Source of the DNA: Xiphophorus maculatus
Taxonomy: Eukaryota; Chordata; Actinopteri; Cyprinodontiformes; Poeciliidae
Reading direction: 5' to 3'
Assembly: GCF_002775205.1 (NCBI RefSeq)
Contig: NC_036460.1
Span: 1,990,056-2,054,055 of the forward strand
Length of the DNA: 64,000 nucleotides
Below the pieces are notes generated by a model. It worked only from the letters and a program-made list of their open reading frames with translations, had not been told where the DNA came from and searched no databases. The position numbers were made by a program, and so were the translations under genes. Each line of letters begins with the position of its first letter. The first letter of the stretch is position 1. Below, piece by piece: positions 24,831-37,963 of the stretch.

Positions 24831-25199
24831 CATGTATGTGTGTAGGTACTGAGGGTGTAAATAAGTGATATAAAGCATAACTCTATAATTTTTGAATACA
24901 AGCTTATTAATTGAATCTGTCTGCTTCCATTTACTTCTAACTTTCTAATTTCCTGCTAATTAAAATCCCCACGAGCCGAACTTGAAAATTGGACGTTATG
25001 CTGATAACACCTAGCTTTCGTCAACAACTCAGAGGCGGAAGTCAGAGCTCCGCGCAACGCAAGTAATGTCCCTGCCGGAACACGGTGCGCTAAATAATAA
25101 AACATAAATTAACGAAGCTTTGAGGCAGGTAAATTTTCCAAGGAATTTTAATAATCGAGGTACTTGAATCATTCGAGGAATCTTTTCAGCCCTAGTTAT

Positions 25200-26300
25200 T
25201 ATATAGTGTTTATCTTATTGATCTTCAAATGGCACAGAGCCTCCATTTACCTGTTATGATGAAATGACAATCGCTTTCTCTCCTCCTGCCAAGCAACCAC
25301 TGAAATTTGTGCATGTGAAATTTTGAGCTTGTACAGGTAGAGGTGAACACCGGGCCAGCGACGGGACACCAGAGAGTTGAAAGATGTTGTTGTTAAAGTT
25401 GCCCAACATCTGGTCTGTTGGGTTCACCCAGACTGGCCGGAAAATCAATCACTGCTAGTTCTAATTATTCATCACTCACATTCTTAAAGTCACAACATAA
25501 CTTGAAAATTTGAAGCTATCAAGAGTTGCTAAAGATGTTCAACATATTTGCCAAATAATACAATTCTATGTTATTGTAAATATTTCTGTCACATTTCAAT
25601 TACTGTTCAATTGTTTGGACGAACACGTCATCAAATAAAGTAAAAAAAAAGTTACAGTTGGTGCAAACCAAGGCTGCATGAGTGGCTCTAAAATGCTTTT
25701 TGAACTAATGGAGCAAAAATACAACAACTCTCCTGGTTCCAGGTGAAGATCAGATGGTTGTATAGAACAGCTACATTTTTAAGTTGTACTGTTAAACACA
25801 AACAGCATTCATGTTATATCAAAAATGACATGGATGTTGAAGTCTTCCACAAACATTAACAGTCATTACCAGAGAATACCACGGATAGACGGCCAACAAA
25901 AAACATAAAACAAACGTTGCCTTATATTTCGGGATGGGGAGTGTGTTTGTGTAGACAATGTTAGAGTTGAATGTTCTCCCCATAAGTGTGTGGATTCACT
26001 CCGGGTACTCCACCAACAGGCCAAACAACACGGCAGGAGAAGGTGATGCTCCACTTGAAGCTGAATCTTTGACACATGGCCACCAGATGGCACTGTGCTG
26101 AAAAACTTCGTCTGGTATTCACTAGTTATCGGCATTTCCACATTGCTTCATAAGTGTAAACATGTTTGTCCTGTGACCAGTTACAGCTTATCACAGGGTT
26201 GTTTTTATTCAGTTTATGTTTAACGTTTCATTTCATAGTAAACATGAGGGTAATGTAAATGTTCCTCTTGTCTGATCATTTTAGCTCTGAAAAATATGAA
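25200..26300. repeat. Segmental duplication block, copy 1 (downstream of B)
   Basis: 25200-25445 matches 34440-34686 almost base for base, 25560-26145 matches 36300-36875, and 26160-26300 matches about 36950-37090. Copy 2 holds about 1.2-1.6 kb more in the middle. The open frames within it are identical in both copies but show no coding character, so I do not call a gene. Confidence 0.85.
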
Positions 26301-26825
26301 GACATTGAAAACCTCCTGGTTATTCCACCAAACATTGATTTCTGAACCCTTCCTGAGTTAAATCATTAGTATTGTTGTTTCTAAATGAATATGAAACTTG
26401 TTTTCTTTGCAATATTTGAAGTCTGAAAGCACTGCATCTTTTTCGTCATTTTGATCATTTCTCATTTTCTGCAAATTGCTTCAAATTTCAGAGACATGTT
26501 GTCAGTAGTTCGTAGAATAAAAGATCAATGCTTATTTTACTCAAACATGCACCTATAAAGAGTAAAATAAGAGAAATTTTAAGAGGTCTCTTAATTATTT
26601 CTAGAGCTGTATAAATATGGTGGTGTAAAGCAAGTGCATCTAATATAGAGTCAAGCTAATTATAAAGGCCACTAGTTCCAAAGAAAGCAAATGTTTTGTT
26701 AAAAGAAGAAAGGAGCTTTCACACCTTGTGTGGGTTAAGCACATTCAATAAAAACATCACTCAGTAAAACATCAGGGATGACTCATTTACCCCATGATAA
26801 ACCACTAAGCAATCAGGAAGTTTGC

Positions 26826-27017
26826 AAATAAATTTGTTTCCTATTATTTAAATCAATAAGAAGAAATGAAACCTGTAACAGCCGAGAAGATTTCCGGCAG
26901 ACAACATTAATTTCTGTGAAAATCCGAAAACTGCCTCGTAGCTAATCTCTCTAGACTGAGGAGGCATCAGACTGACAGAAAGCTGCTGAAGCTGAGAGAC
27001 GAAGAACAAACACAGCT
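26826..27017 (+). promoter_or_regulatory. Promoter and non-coding first exon of receptor C
   Basis: Homologous to 21220-21395 and 16855-17036, ending AGCT|gtaagta at 27017. The conserved intron start ('gcagattctttcagctttgg') continues to about 27240. The partner acceptor is 'gcaacttcag' before the ATG at 30995. Confidence 0.6.
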
Positions 27018-27571
27018 GTAAGTACTTTCAGACAAAATCCATCCTGCAGATTCTTTCAGCTTTGGGATCGTCTTTTTAGTCAAGAGCTTAGACGTTTCCA
27101 TTTTACTACATTTATTTTATGTATATTTGATGTTTTAAAGATTATTAATTTCATCCAAGACCGTTGTGGAGCTGCTTTAATAGCTGAGTGGCAGATCTAG
27201 AAAATGTTACACATGGATGGGACAGGAAGGGACGGACAAGTATGGGTGGAAAATCCACATATGTAAACAGAAAACAAAATATTTCCGAAACTCTTCAAAG
27301 ACAGCAAAAACTATTTTAAAGTACTTTCTGTCATCAGTCAGAATAAGAAAATAAATCCTCTCCCCATTCCAGTAAAACTTCACAGAACCTCATTCTGAAC
27401 ACTTTTGCTGGAGTATTTCTATTTTCCAGGACTTCAGACATCCGGTTTGCTCGTCTCCCACACATCACACTAAACTAGCCTACATTTATTTGCTTTCTAT
27501 TTATACTCCTAAATGTGACAGAACGTTCTGAGCAAAGTTAGTAGCTTGTTCTTGATCAATATTTTTATATA

Positions 27572-27649
27572 CAGTACAGACCAAAAGTTTGGACACACTT
27601 TCTCATTGAATTCAATGAGAAAGTGTGTCCAAACTTTTGGTCTGTACTG
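27572..27649. mobile_element. Perfectly palindromic Tc1/mariner-like MITE with TA flanks
   Basis: Begins CAGTACAGACCAAAAGTTTG and ends with its exact reverse complement; the two halves meet at GAATTC with no loop. It is flanked by TA on both sides, as for Tc1/mariner insertions. The terminal sequence resembles a widespread vertebrate Tc1-like inverted repeat. Confidence 0.8.
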
Positions 27650-27699
27650 TATGTACAATATAATTTTATTATATTTGAAATTAATAATAGCGAGGAACT

Positions 27700-28257
27700 G
27701 CAATAATCCAGCCTCGAAGGGATAAGTGCATGGATAAGCTTTTCAGCATCTGGTTGGGTAAGAGATGAATGTAGAGTTGCTATATTTTCCAGATTAAAGA
27801 ACAAAGTTTTGCAGATGTGTTTTATATTGGTGTCAAAAGAGAGGCGAGTCAAAGTGTACGCCAAGAATGGTAACGGAAGAGGAGAGTGCAATGTTCTGAC
27901 CATAAAGTGTAAATGAGGTCATGGTGGATGACTGCAACTGATGCTTAGAGCCCACCAGAATAGCTCCCGTTTGGAACCACTGAGGCAAAGAAAATTCTGA
28001 GTCATTCATGTCTTTATATCCTCCAATCAGAGAGTATAGAGTGTGATGATGGAGATGAAGTGGATGAAGAGACAGAAGATGGATGAGGATCTGTTTCAAT
28101 ATAAAGTTGCGTATCGTCTGCATAGAAATGAAATGCTACACCAAAATGGGAGAAAACTTTGCCAAAGGGAAGCATGTAGAGGATGAAAAGAGTGGGGACC
28201 AGGACTGATCCTTGAGGAACCCCACAAGTAACCGTGTGTGATCTCTGGAGGTAGCTT
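27700..28257 (-). mobile_element. L2-type LINE fragment (RT to 3' region)
   Basis: Minus-strand frames give [10 protein letters not shown]- and YADDTQL-like RT motifs near 28235-28085, then VTILGVHFDSPLF, FFNLENIATLHSSLTQPDAE and LDYCSS, in the usual L2 order. 5'-truncated and frame-broken. Lies in intron 1 of receptor C. Confidence 0.7.
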
Positions 28258-28379
28258 ACCCCAAGAAACCTAGCTACTCAAGTCAGTCAGTGGAAAGGTT
28301 GTGCAGTCAAATATTCATCAATCAAATATGTTTTAATACATATGTAAAATCTTATTTTGTTTTAAGTTATATGCTGCAG

Positions 28380-29757
<1,378 letters not shown>

Positions 29758-30628
29758 GACTACCAGTAGCGCGTAGCGGCGGTCCAGCAGAAGCAGAACC
29801 AGCATCTTTCATCGCTAGCTCGTTGACTTGAATAATGTTTTGGGTTATTAGTTTAGTGTTTGACCGTTTACTCTTCCAGGTGAGTGTTGGTAATTGTGTG
29901 CTGCTTTAGCTGCTGTCTGATCGCTCCGGATGTCTTTTTTCCTGCTGTGAACCTCAATATATACATACTCCGCCAAGTGTTTTTTAAATGCCATATTAGA
30001 TTTGTTGTGTTGATGCATTTTGACGTGCTTTACCCAGCAAGGCAGTTCAACAAACGCCTATTAATCAGTCATCAATTGAAATCTGCTGGACTGAAGCAAG
30101 GAAATACCTAAAACATGCAGGGCAGTGAGTCTGGAGGACCAGGGTTGGGAAACACTGTCCTAACTACACAAAGAAGTGTTAAAGATCTTTCCAACCAGCA
30201 GATGTCAGTCAATAACCAACACAGCTCCCAACAAATTCAATAAGTGCTGGTATTAAGTTATTTGCACAGTTTTACTAATTTAAATAACATCTTTGATGGT
30301 AAGACAAAGCCAACTTTATTCATATAGGACCTTCTAGCCAAAGGTAACTCAAAGAAATTACACTTAATATACATTAAGATAAGCATAGAACAGATTTAGA
30401 TTAAATGTATTTAAAAATAAAACAAGTATCTGCACATCTTTTGTGGCACAATTTTTAATAATTGGTTTTTAATGTGCAAAAATACATGCACATTTTGTCT
30501 AATTTAAAATGGACCTACTCAGCTGCACATTCCTTTGGATCAAAGTACGCTATTTTTAATGCCAGAACAATATTTATGTTGAAATTTGGCCATTACATTG
30601 CAGTACATTCTTTATTCTACAACCAATC

Positions 30629-30700
30629 TCCTCGTTAGTATAGTGGTGAGTATCCCCGCCTGTCACGCGGGAGACTGGGGTTCGATTCCCCGACGGGGAG
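30629..30700 (+). tRNA. tRNA-Asp (GTC)
   Basis: A 72-nt cloverleaf beginning TCCTCGTTAGTATAGTGG and ending GACGGGGAG. Anticodon GTC in loop CTGTCAC. The acceptor stem pairs, and A box (TAGTATAGTGG) and B box (GGTTCGATTCC) are intact. One T-stem pair is T-G rather than the more usual C-G. No T4 terminator follows closely; the nearest T-rich stretches are weak. It sits inside intron 1 of receptor C on the same strand and is absent from the matching part of B. Confidence 0.95.
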
Positions 30701-30994
30701 TGAAGTTTGTTTCAGGAGGAGATCTAGATCTCAATGGGGTTTACCTGATTAAATAAAGGAATAAACTTTGAGAACATTCATGATGTTGTTGGGGCCTGAA
30801 ATGAAAATAATTTTGACACCCCTAGTTTAGATTAAAACACATTCAAGTGTTGAAATGGCACTCAAAGGCCAGACCTATGAACAACTGAGGATCTATGGCA
30901 AGACTAGAAAATGAATAAGTGCAGCTGCTCTCCATCCATCCATCCTTATTACCATGTGATTTCTTTGACACTTGTGTTTTGCAACTTCAGAACC

Positions 30995-33285
30995 ATGGAT
31001 GCAACAACTTTATTCATCCATAACTCCTCAATCCAGAATATGACATGTGATTCAGATGTAAAATCATACCACTCTTTCCTAGTAGTGGTCTACAGTCTGC
31101 TGTTTCTGGTGAGTATCATGTCTTTGGGTTGCACCAATCCAATTTGGGCAAAAATCATTCAAAGTTTTGGTTTCACCAACTTATCATTTGATGATTTTCT
31201 CTACAGGTGGGTTTTAGTCTCAACAGCTTCACCTTGTGGTTTCACTGCTGTGGAGCTCATGGACAAGTGTCCAAGAGCTGGATGATCTACCTGAAACATC
31301 TGACAGCGGCTGACTTCCTGCTCTGCGTGAACATCCCTCTGCGCATTATTCACTACGCCAGGAGCTCATTCACCATTCACCTGCTCTACTGCAGCATTGG
31401 ATCCCCACTCCTGTACCTCAATATAGCTGCCAGCATCCTGTTCATGGGCTACATAGCAGCTAACAGGTACCTCAACTACCAACTAGATTACTAATTTAGA
31501 CTATTGTTTAAAGCATGGGTCGCACATAATTTGTAGACAGGGTAATTAAATTGGATAGGCAGATAAAAATGCAAATACATATATTCTGCTGAAGTTGGAC
31601 ATAGATAATATAGGCTAATGCTAGCCTAAAAGTTATTAGTATTTTGGCTACCTTAGCTTTATATGTAATTTTAGCTCTTAGTTATTTCAAATTGCATGGA
31701 ATATGTTACTGTAGGACCAACATGCTGGTGATAGCCTAAATGTTATTAGTATTTGAGCTAGCTTTAGCTTTTTAGCTCACCTTGCCTTATACCAGTGATT
31801 CTCAGTTCCAGTCCTCATGACCCCCTGCTGTGCGTGTTTCAGATGTGCCTCTATTCCAAAACAGCTGTTTGAAATTATTGCATGTCCTCTTCTGCAGCCA
31901 TCAAGTACTGCAGATGGCTGTTAATCACCCACAGATTCAATCCAGGTGTGTGGCAAAAGGGAAACACCTAAAACATGCAACTCAAGGGGGCCTGAGGACC
32001 AGAACACTCCCTTATACGCTGCTGTGACCTTACAGTTTAGCTTTGTGTTCTGCAGCAAATTCTATTAATCTTCAGGTACGATTTTCACACCGAGTGAAAG
32101 TTTTTACTCATCAACAGTTTTTCTTTACATACAGGTGTTTCGGCCATTTCTTGCATTTCTGAAAGTCTTTGGAGGTTGACTTAAAATGCCTTTGCAATTT
32201 TCACAAAAATGCAGTGTGAAAAAACAATTTTCACACTGAATTTTTAACTCTTTTTTATACCTATTGATGGGCAAACCAGACCCAATTGTTACATAAAGAT
32301 TGGCAGCTTCATCTTTATCACCATAGATTGGAGCAACACCACCATTACAAAGCTTCAATCTGTCTATCTGTCCCTAACTTCATCCTCCTGAGCAAGAATG
32401 TGGCAACTCTACAAAGAAATTTTATTATTTTAACTCTAAGAAACATCCAGTAGAGCCAGAACCAAGCTCAGCATCCATCTACAATGACTTTATAAAGGAC
32501 TGTATTCAGTTTTGTATTTCATTCTGCAGAAATTCAGGTTGCTACAAGGTCCAGCAAATCAAATGAATGGTCCCTGAATCCTTGTCCTTCTCCACAGATA
32601 CATGAAGATATTTTATTCCTTGGGAACTCACTTCCTGATGACTCCCAAAGCCAGCCACATCATCTCGATAACCACCTGGGTTGTTCTACTGACCATGATA
32701 ACACCTTACTCCATCCTGATGCTGATAAACGAGAAACATCACGATGATGAACACAGCATGTGTGATCATCTGATCAGTGAACCTGTGAAACCACTGTACA
32801 CAGCGATTACTGCTTTTGCTTTCATCATCTTTCTATTGGTACTCTTTTCTCTAGTCTTTTTCTACTACAGCACCTCCCGCAGGGTGCTGCAGGTCCAGCA
32901 GGCCCAACTGGCCTCCCCCAACTCCAAAATTCTTATGAAGTCTCGCAGGAACATGTTGGTGTTGGTCAGTGTGTTCTGCTTTTGCTTTGTTCCTTATCAC
33001 ATTGTTCGAATTCCATGCATCATACTTTGGGGAAAATGTTCGGTAGAGTTGTACTACGTCAAGGAGTTTGCCGTGTTACTATCAGTTTCTAACATCTGCC
33101 TGGATCCTCTTATTTACGTCTTTCTTTGTAAGGAGTTCAGGGCTCAGCTTAACCTGAAAAGAATATTCTGTCCAAAATGCAAGAGAAACACCTCCAGTTT
33201 GGAGGCAAGTGACAGTGAGGATCAGCCGAACACCATCAACACCATCAATAACATCAACACCATGTCAGAGCTCCAGGAGCAATAA
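30995..33285 (+). CDS. Receptor C: P2Y12-branch GPCR
   Basis: Tandem paralogue. Coding exons 30995-31108, 31207-31466 and 32598-33285; 353 aa; same intron sites and phases as A and B. The ATG follows the acceptor 'gcaacttcag'. N-terminus with sequons (HNSS, QNMT) and Cys; TM2 SWMIYLKHLTAADFLLC; Cys 3.25; Tyr 3.33 (SPLLYLN); AANRY in place of DRY; ECL2 Cys (SMCD); TM6 VPYHIVRIPC with Arg 6.55; VKEFAVL with Lys 7.35; LDPLIYVFLCKEFR. Exon 3 is close to B over its start and its last ~270 bp, but differs in TM5 (FLLVLFSL) and the TM6-ECL3 stretch. Exon 2 is closer to D in ECL1/TM3. The C-tail NTI repeat has one unit fewer than B. The stop overlaps AATAAA. Confidence 0.88.
31793..32009. mobile_element. 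hAT-type MITE with 8-bp target duplication
   Basis: Left end CAGTGATTCTCAGTTC, right end (reverse complement) GAGTGTTCTGGTCCTC. Perfect 8-bp flanking repeat CCTTATAC at 31785-31792 and 32010-32017. 217 bp, no ORF. In intron 2 of receptor C. Confidence 0.85.
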
Positions 33286-34436
33286 AACTGGCACTGGTCA
33301 GAGTTCCTCACTGTTCATTTACAAATAACATGTGCAATATGTATGTATGTGTGTGTGTAGGTACTGAGGGTGTAAATAAGTGATATAAAGCATAACTCTA
33401 TAATTTTTGAATACAAGCTTATTAATTGAATCTGTCTGCTTCCATTTACTTCTAACTTTCAGCTGGTACACATGAATTTCCTGCTGTGGACAATAAATGA
33501 TTAACCTGTTCTGTTTATGTTGGTGTCATGGGACATCTGAGAGCTTATAGTGAGAAGATATATGTTTCAATTTCAATATAGTGAGAATAATGTTTCAATT
33601 TAATTAATTAATCGGAACCCATACCGCTTATAACAACTAGGAGGCCAGCAGGGCTTTTTTATCTCTTCTGCATCTACAGATGAGAAACTGGAGTGTTTCC
33701 TGCATCAGAGAGATTTCATCAAAGGGTTGGCGTAAAGAAAAAGTGTGGGGTCAGTAAAAAGGCTTTTTATTTAATATAAATACATTAATGTGACCCTCCA
33801 AATAAAATAAACATGTTTATGAACGCAAATATAATAACGACGTAAAAAGTGACATGTTAAAAATGCTGAGTAATGATGCTCAGATTAGCATAACCATTAG
33901 CTCATACATTGCAACTGCAACTGATAAATGTTTCTTAGTGAGTTATAATCTCACCTTACCGCTCCATCATCCCTGCTGCTGGCCTCTGGTCTAACGTCTC
34001 CTCCCTGATTCTGCTGTTTGCTGTGTCAATAAAGATTTATTTTAAATATGTGGAAAAAAACAGCGAGCACAACTTCTGTCTGAACATGAATTAAAGAGTG
34101 TTGGGTTTATTACTGGCATTAAAAACCGCAAAGCGATGTAACAAAGGCAGACGTGGCTAAAGTAGTCAAAACTTGTACTGAATTAAGAGTAGCACCACTT
34201 CTACATACTTTTACTGGAGTAAAATGTAGCTGTCCAAGACATTGCTCAAGAGCAAAACTACTTTAGTACTAAATATTTTAAAATGTCATCTAACAGAAAA
34301 AAAAGCAAATTCTGGCATTTAAAGACTAAATTAAAAGGAACTGACTATAAATAAAACTCCACATTCCATTTTTAAGTCATTTTTTCCCAATATTAAAGTT
34401 ACATAAAATTGATACAGTAGGTAATGTGTACACATT
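33286..34436. other. 3' flank of receptor C
   Basis: Homologous to the flank of B up to about 33463, then unique, with an AATAAA near 33490. A teleost dispersed repeat of the 'cttttactggagtaaaatgt' type lies near 34180-34290, related to the one at 3850-3995. No gene seen. Confidence 0.5.
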
Positions 34437-37090
34437 ATTATATAGTGTTTATCTTATTGATCTTCAAATGGCACACAGAGCCTCCATTTACCTGTTATGA
34501 TGAAATGACAATCGCTTTCTCTCCTCCTGCCAAGCAACCACTGAAATTTGTGCATGTGAAATTTTGAGCTTGTACAGGTAGAGGTGCACACCGGGCCAGC
34601 GACGGGACACCAGAGAGTTGAAAGATGTTGTTGTTAAAGTTGCCCAACATCTGGTCTGTTGGGTTCACCCAGACTGGCCGGAAAATGTTGATCTTCGATG
34701 TCGTTTATCACTTTCTGGAACTCTGAGGGCATTTCAATAATTCAGTCTTTTTTTGGTTAAAAAATATTAAACCAAAATTTGAACTCAAGGTCCAGAGATA
34801 AATGTCAGTCCTTCCAGCTCACCACTCTCAACATAGTTCCTGGGGTCCAAAACAAAAAACTTTACCTATAAATGAGATCAGGAGAAATCACCAGTTCTAT
34901 CAGAGTTTCTATTAACATTTTAACATTCCATCCAGGCATCATGGGCCCAAATTAGTAATTAAGTCTTACATTAATTACATGACTGCCTCTGTGGGTAGGC
35001 ACTGGATCAGCAAATGGTCGGTCTATAGCAGTGGCGCCAATCGCAGCGGATTCCCCGTGAATCTGCTGCAGGTCCCAGATGAAGAGACAAGCAGGCAGAT
35101 CCACTGACCTGTTGAAACAGGAGAAATGAGGGAACAGCAGGACGACAATGTTGCAGCTCTGGTAGTTGTCATCAGAAATTATTCATTCATCACTCACTTT
35201 CTTAGTCACAATACAACTACTGTGATTAAACGATCACTCTGAACGGCTGCATTGTAGCACCGTATCAACTTGCTGTTACATCAGAAATTTTACTTTGCAG
35301 CTAAACGGCCACTATACAGTAAATACTCATTATACAGCTATCTCAAACCATTAACTAAACACCTGAGGAAATCCTCCGATAGCCAAGAGTGATAAAAACA
35401 AACTTCTACAACTTTTACCAAATACATCTGATAAATGTACAAACAGACTCTGAGCAACATTTGACCAGCAGCTCTGGACTAATTCAGACCGACTCCCCCA
35501 GATTCAGATGTAAAAATACAAAATCCAATATAGAAACTTATATTTTAATTTTGAACTTAACTAATTAAAGCTTTTAATTGTGCTTTAAGTTGTGTGAAAC
35601 CTTACCTTCACTTTCATCTGAAGTCCATGCACCAATCCTTCCACATGAATATCTTTGTCACTTTGTGTAAAAAAACGTCCTTGTTTCTCATTTTCAAAAA
35701 TCTGGCAGCTTTAATAGAGATGATCACTAAGGACAGTCGTCTTGAACGGTTCTGACTGTATTTTTCAGACTTTTTTTTAGCCTTTTCAATGCGTAGAAGA
35801 AGAAAACATGTTGCCTGCTTCTCCTATGCACTGCCCTCTATCAGTGAGGCAGGGTACTGAACTGCCTCACCTGCACATTTTTGCTGTGCATTTATGACCA
35901 ATCAGAAAGACTAAATGCCACTCACCTGTACATTTTGACATTACATTATGTCAAAATGTAATATGTTGACATTCTACAGCACTGTAGAATGTCAACATAT
36001 GTAGAGCATGTGTAATTAAACAAGTATATTGGCGATATAACAACAAACAACAATGGGCTCCAACTGCCTGCTTCATTCATTCGCTTCTGCCATCTAGCGG
36101 CACGAATGTGAAACTGCACAGCACTGTTCTAATGATACATTACTGTTCAAACGAGGCCATGCTTTTAATTACAATCACAACAAAATAAATGTGACCACAT
36201 TTTGTGGCATCGCAATGTTTACATAGCATACAATATTATTAGCTGGAGTAAAAAATCAATTAGTTAAGTAAAAACTAAACTTGAACATGGATTTTATGTT
36301 ATTATAAGTATATTTCTGTCACATTTCAATTACTGTTCAATTGTTTGGACGAACACGTCATCAAATAAAGTAAAAAAAAAGTTACAGTTGGTGCAAACCA
36401 AGGCTGCATGAGTGGCTCTAAAATGCTTTTTGAACTAATGGAGCAAAAATACAACAACTCTCCTGGTTCCAGGTGAAGATCAGATGGTTGTATAGAAAAG
36501 CTACATTTTTAAGTTGTACTGTTAAACACAAACGGCATTCATGTTATATCAAAAATGACATGGATGTTGAAGTCTTCCACAAACATTAACAGTCATTACC
36601 AGAGAATACCACGGATAGACGGCCAACAAAAAACATAAAACAAACGTTGCCTTATATTTCGGGATGGGGAGTGTGTTTGTGTAGACAATGTTAGAGTTGA
36701 ATGTTCTCCCCATAAGTGTGTGGATTCACTCCGGGTACTCCACCAACAGGCCAAACAACACGGCAGGAGAAGGTGATGCTCCACTTGAAGCTGAATCTTT
36801 GACACATGGCCACCAGATGGCACTGTGCTGAAAAACTTCGTCTGGTATTCACTAGTTATCGGCATTTCCACATTGGTGAGAACCTGGGGTTTGGCATTTC
36901 AGCTTAACTGAATATCTTCAAGTTCCAGTGTCCACAGTGTTAAGGAATGAGTCACATGTTTGTCCTGTGATCAGTTACAGCTTAAAGCATTTTTATTCAG
37001 CATGCTTACGTTTAACATTTCATTTAATAGTAAACATGAGGGTAATGTAAATGTTCCTCTCGTCTGGCCATTTAATTTAGCTAAACACTA
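34437..37090. repeat. Segmental duplication block, copy 2 (downstream of C)
   Basis: Pairs with 25200-26300. The middle part, about 34690-36290, is largely missing from copy 1. It carries two adjacent perfect hairpins: 35929-35941/35948-35960 and 35961-35979/35982-36000. It also has a segment near 35000-35160 related to 49200-49320 and a 'cgcttctgccatctagcggc' motif shared with about 49362-49382, so part is a dispersed repeat. Confidence 0.75.
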
Positions 37091-37785
37091 GATTATACAA
37101 AAAAGTAAATCTAAATTAAATAAAAGAGCTAAAGTTGATCTGTATGTCTCCATTGCAACATAAAACGTCACCTTTATTTCATTGTACGTGGGGAAAAAAA
37201 AGAAGAAGTATAAACAACCTCTTTTAACCATCATGATGTGCCTGATAAAGAATGAGTCAGATCTTTAGGTTAACCCATTCACCCACTAAGACCGACGGTC
37301 GCCTAGCGGATGAGCTTATTGCTTTATGACTAGTGTTAGCTGACAGTGACTAAAGGGGATTTTGTGATCATGTCTTCTTGTTCTATGTCTCCTTTTCAAA
37401 ACATAAGAGAAATGCTGTGCTCTGCATTCACTTGGTGTTGTTTTTCTTCTCCCTCTACTGAGATACTCAAGAACCACAGAAACCCAATCTAGAACAGTAA
37501 TCAGGCAACCAAATACAGAGCAGTAACCTGATCTGAACCCAGCAGTTAATGATTTAAAATGTCACAACAAATCAAAAAGAGATTCTCTAAACTGAAAATT
37601 AGCACCACAAATGCTAAACTAAGCAAAGCAGAGCAAAATACTGCATGCCATCATGTGATGTAAAAATTAATACTTGTCTGGTTTCAGTTTATGTGGTCTG
37701 AATGGGAAGTAGGCTGTCACTCAGCAAAACATCAGAGTTGAACCATTTACTTCACAAGAAAGCAGAGAGCAACCAGGAAGCTTGT

Positions 37786-37963
37786 GAATAAGTTTGTATC
37801 ATTTTTATTTAAAGCAAAGAAGGAACAGACATCATTTCATTGGTGTGAAAATCAGTCTATCAACTGTTTCCTCAACTCTGACCAGACTAAATGCTGACAG
37901 GAAGATCTCTGAAGCCTCAGAAAGATTCAGCTTCTGGTGCCAAGACTAAGAACAAAATCAGCT
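37786..37963 (+). promoter_or_regulatory. Promoter and non-coding first exon of receptor D
   Basis: Diverged relative of the B and C modules: ends ATCAGCT|gtaagtacc at 37963, followed by the shared 'ttcagacaaaatccatc' intron start. The partner acceptor is 'aaacctgcag' before the ATG at 39397. Confidence 0.5.

Noticed and set aside
24680-24901. Open frames of repeated His-Thr-Tyr-Ile on the minus strand
   Set aside because: Translation of the (TATG)n microsatellite; not a gene.
25866-26141. 91-aa open frame, identical at 36596-36871
   Set aside because: Identity comes from the recent segmental duplication; no codon bias, motif or splice context supports a protein.
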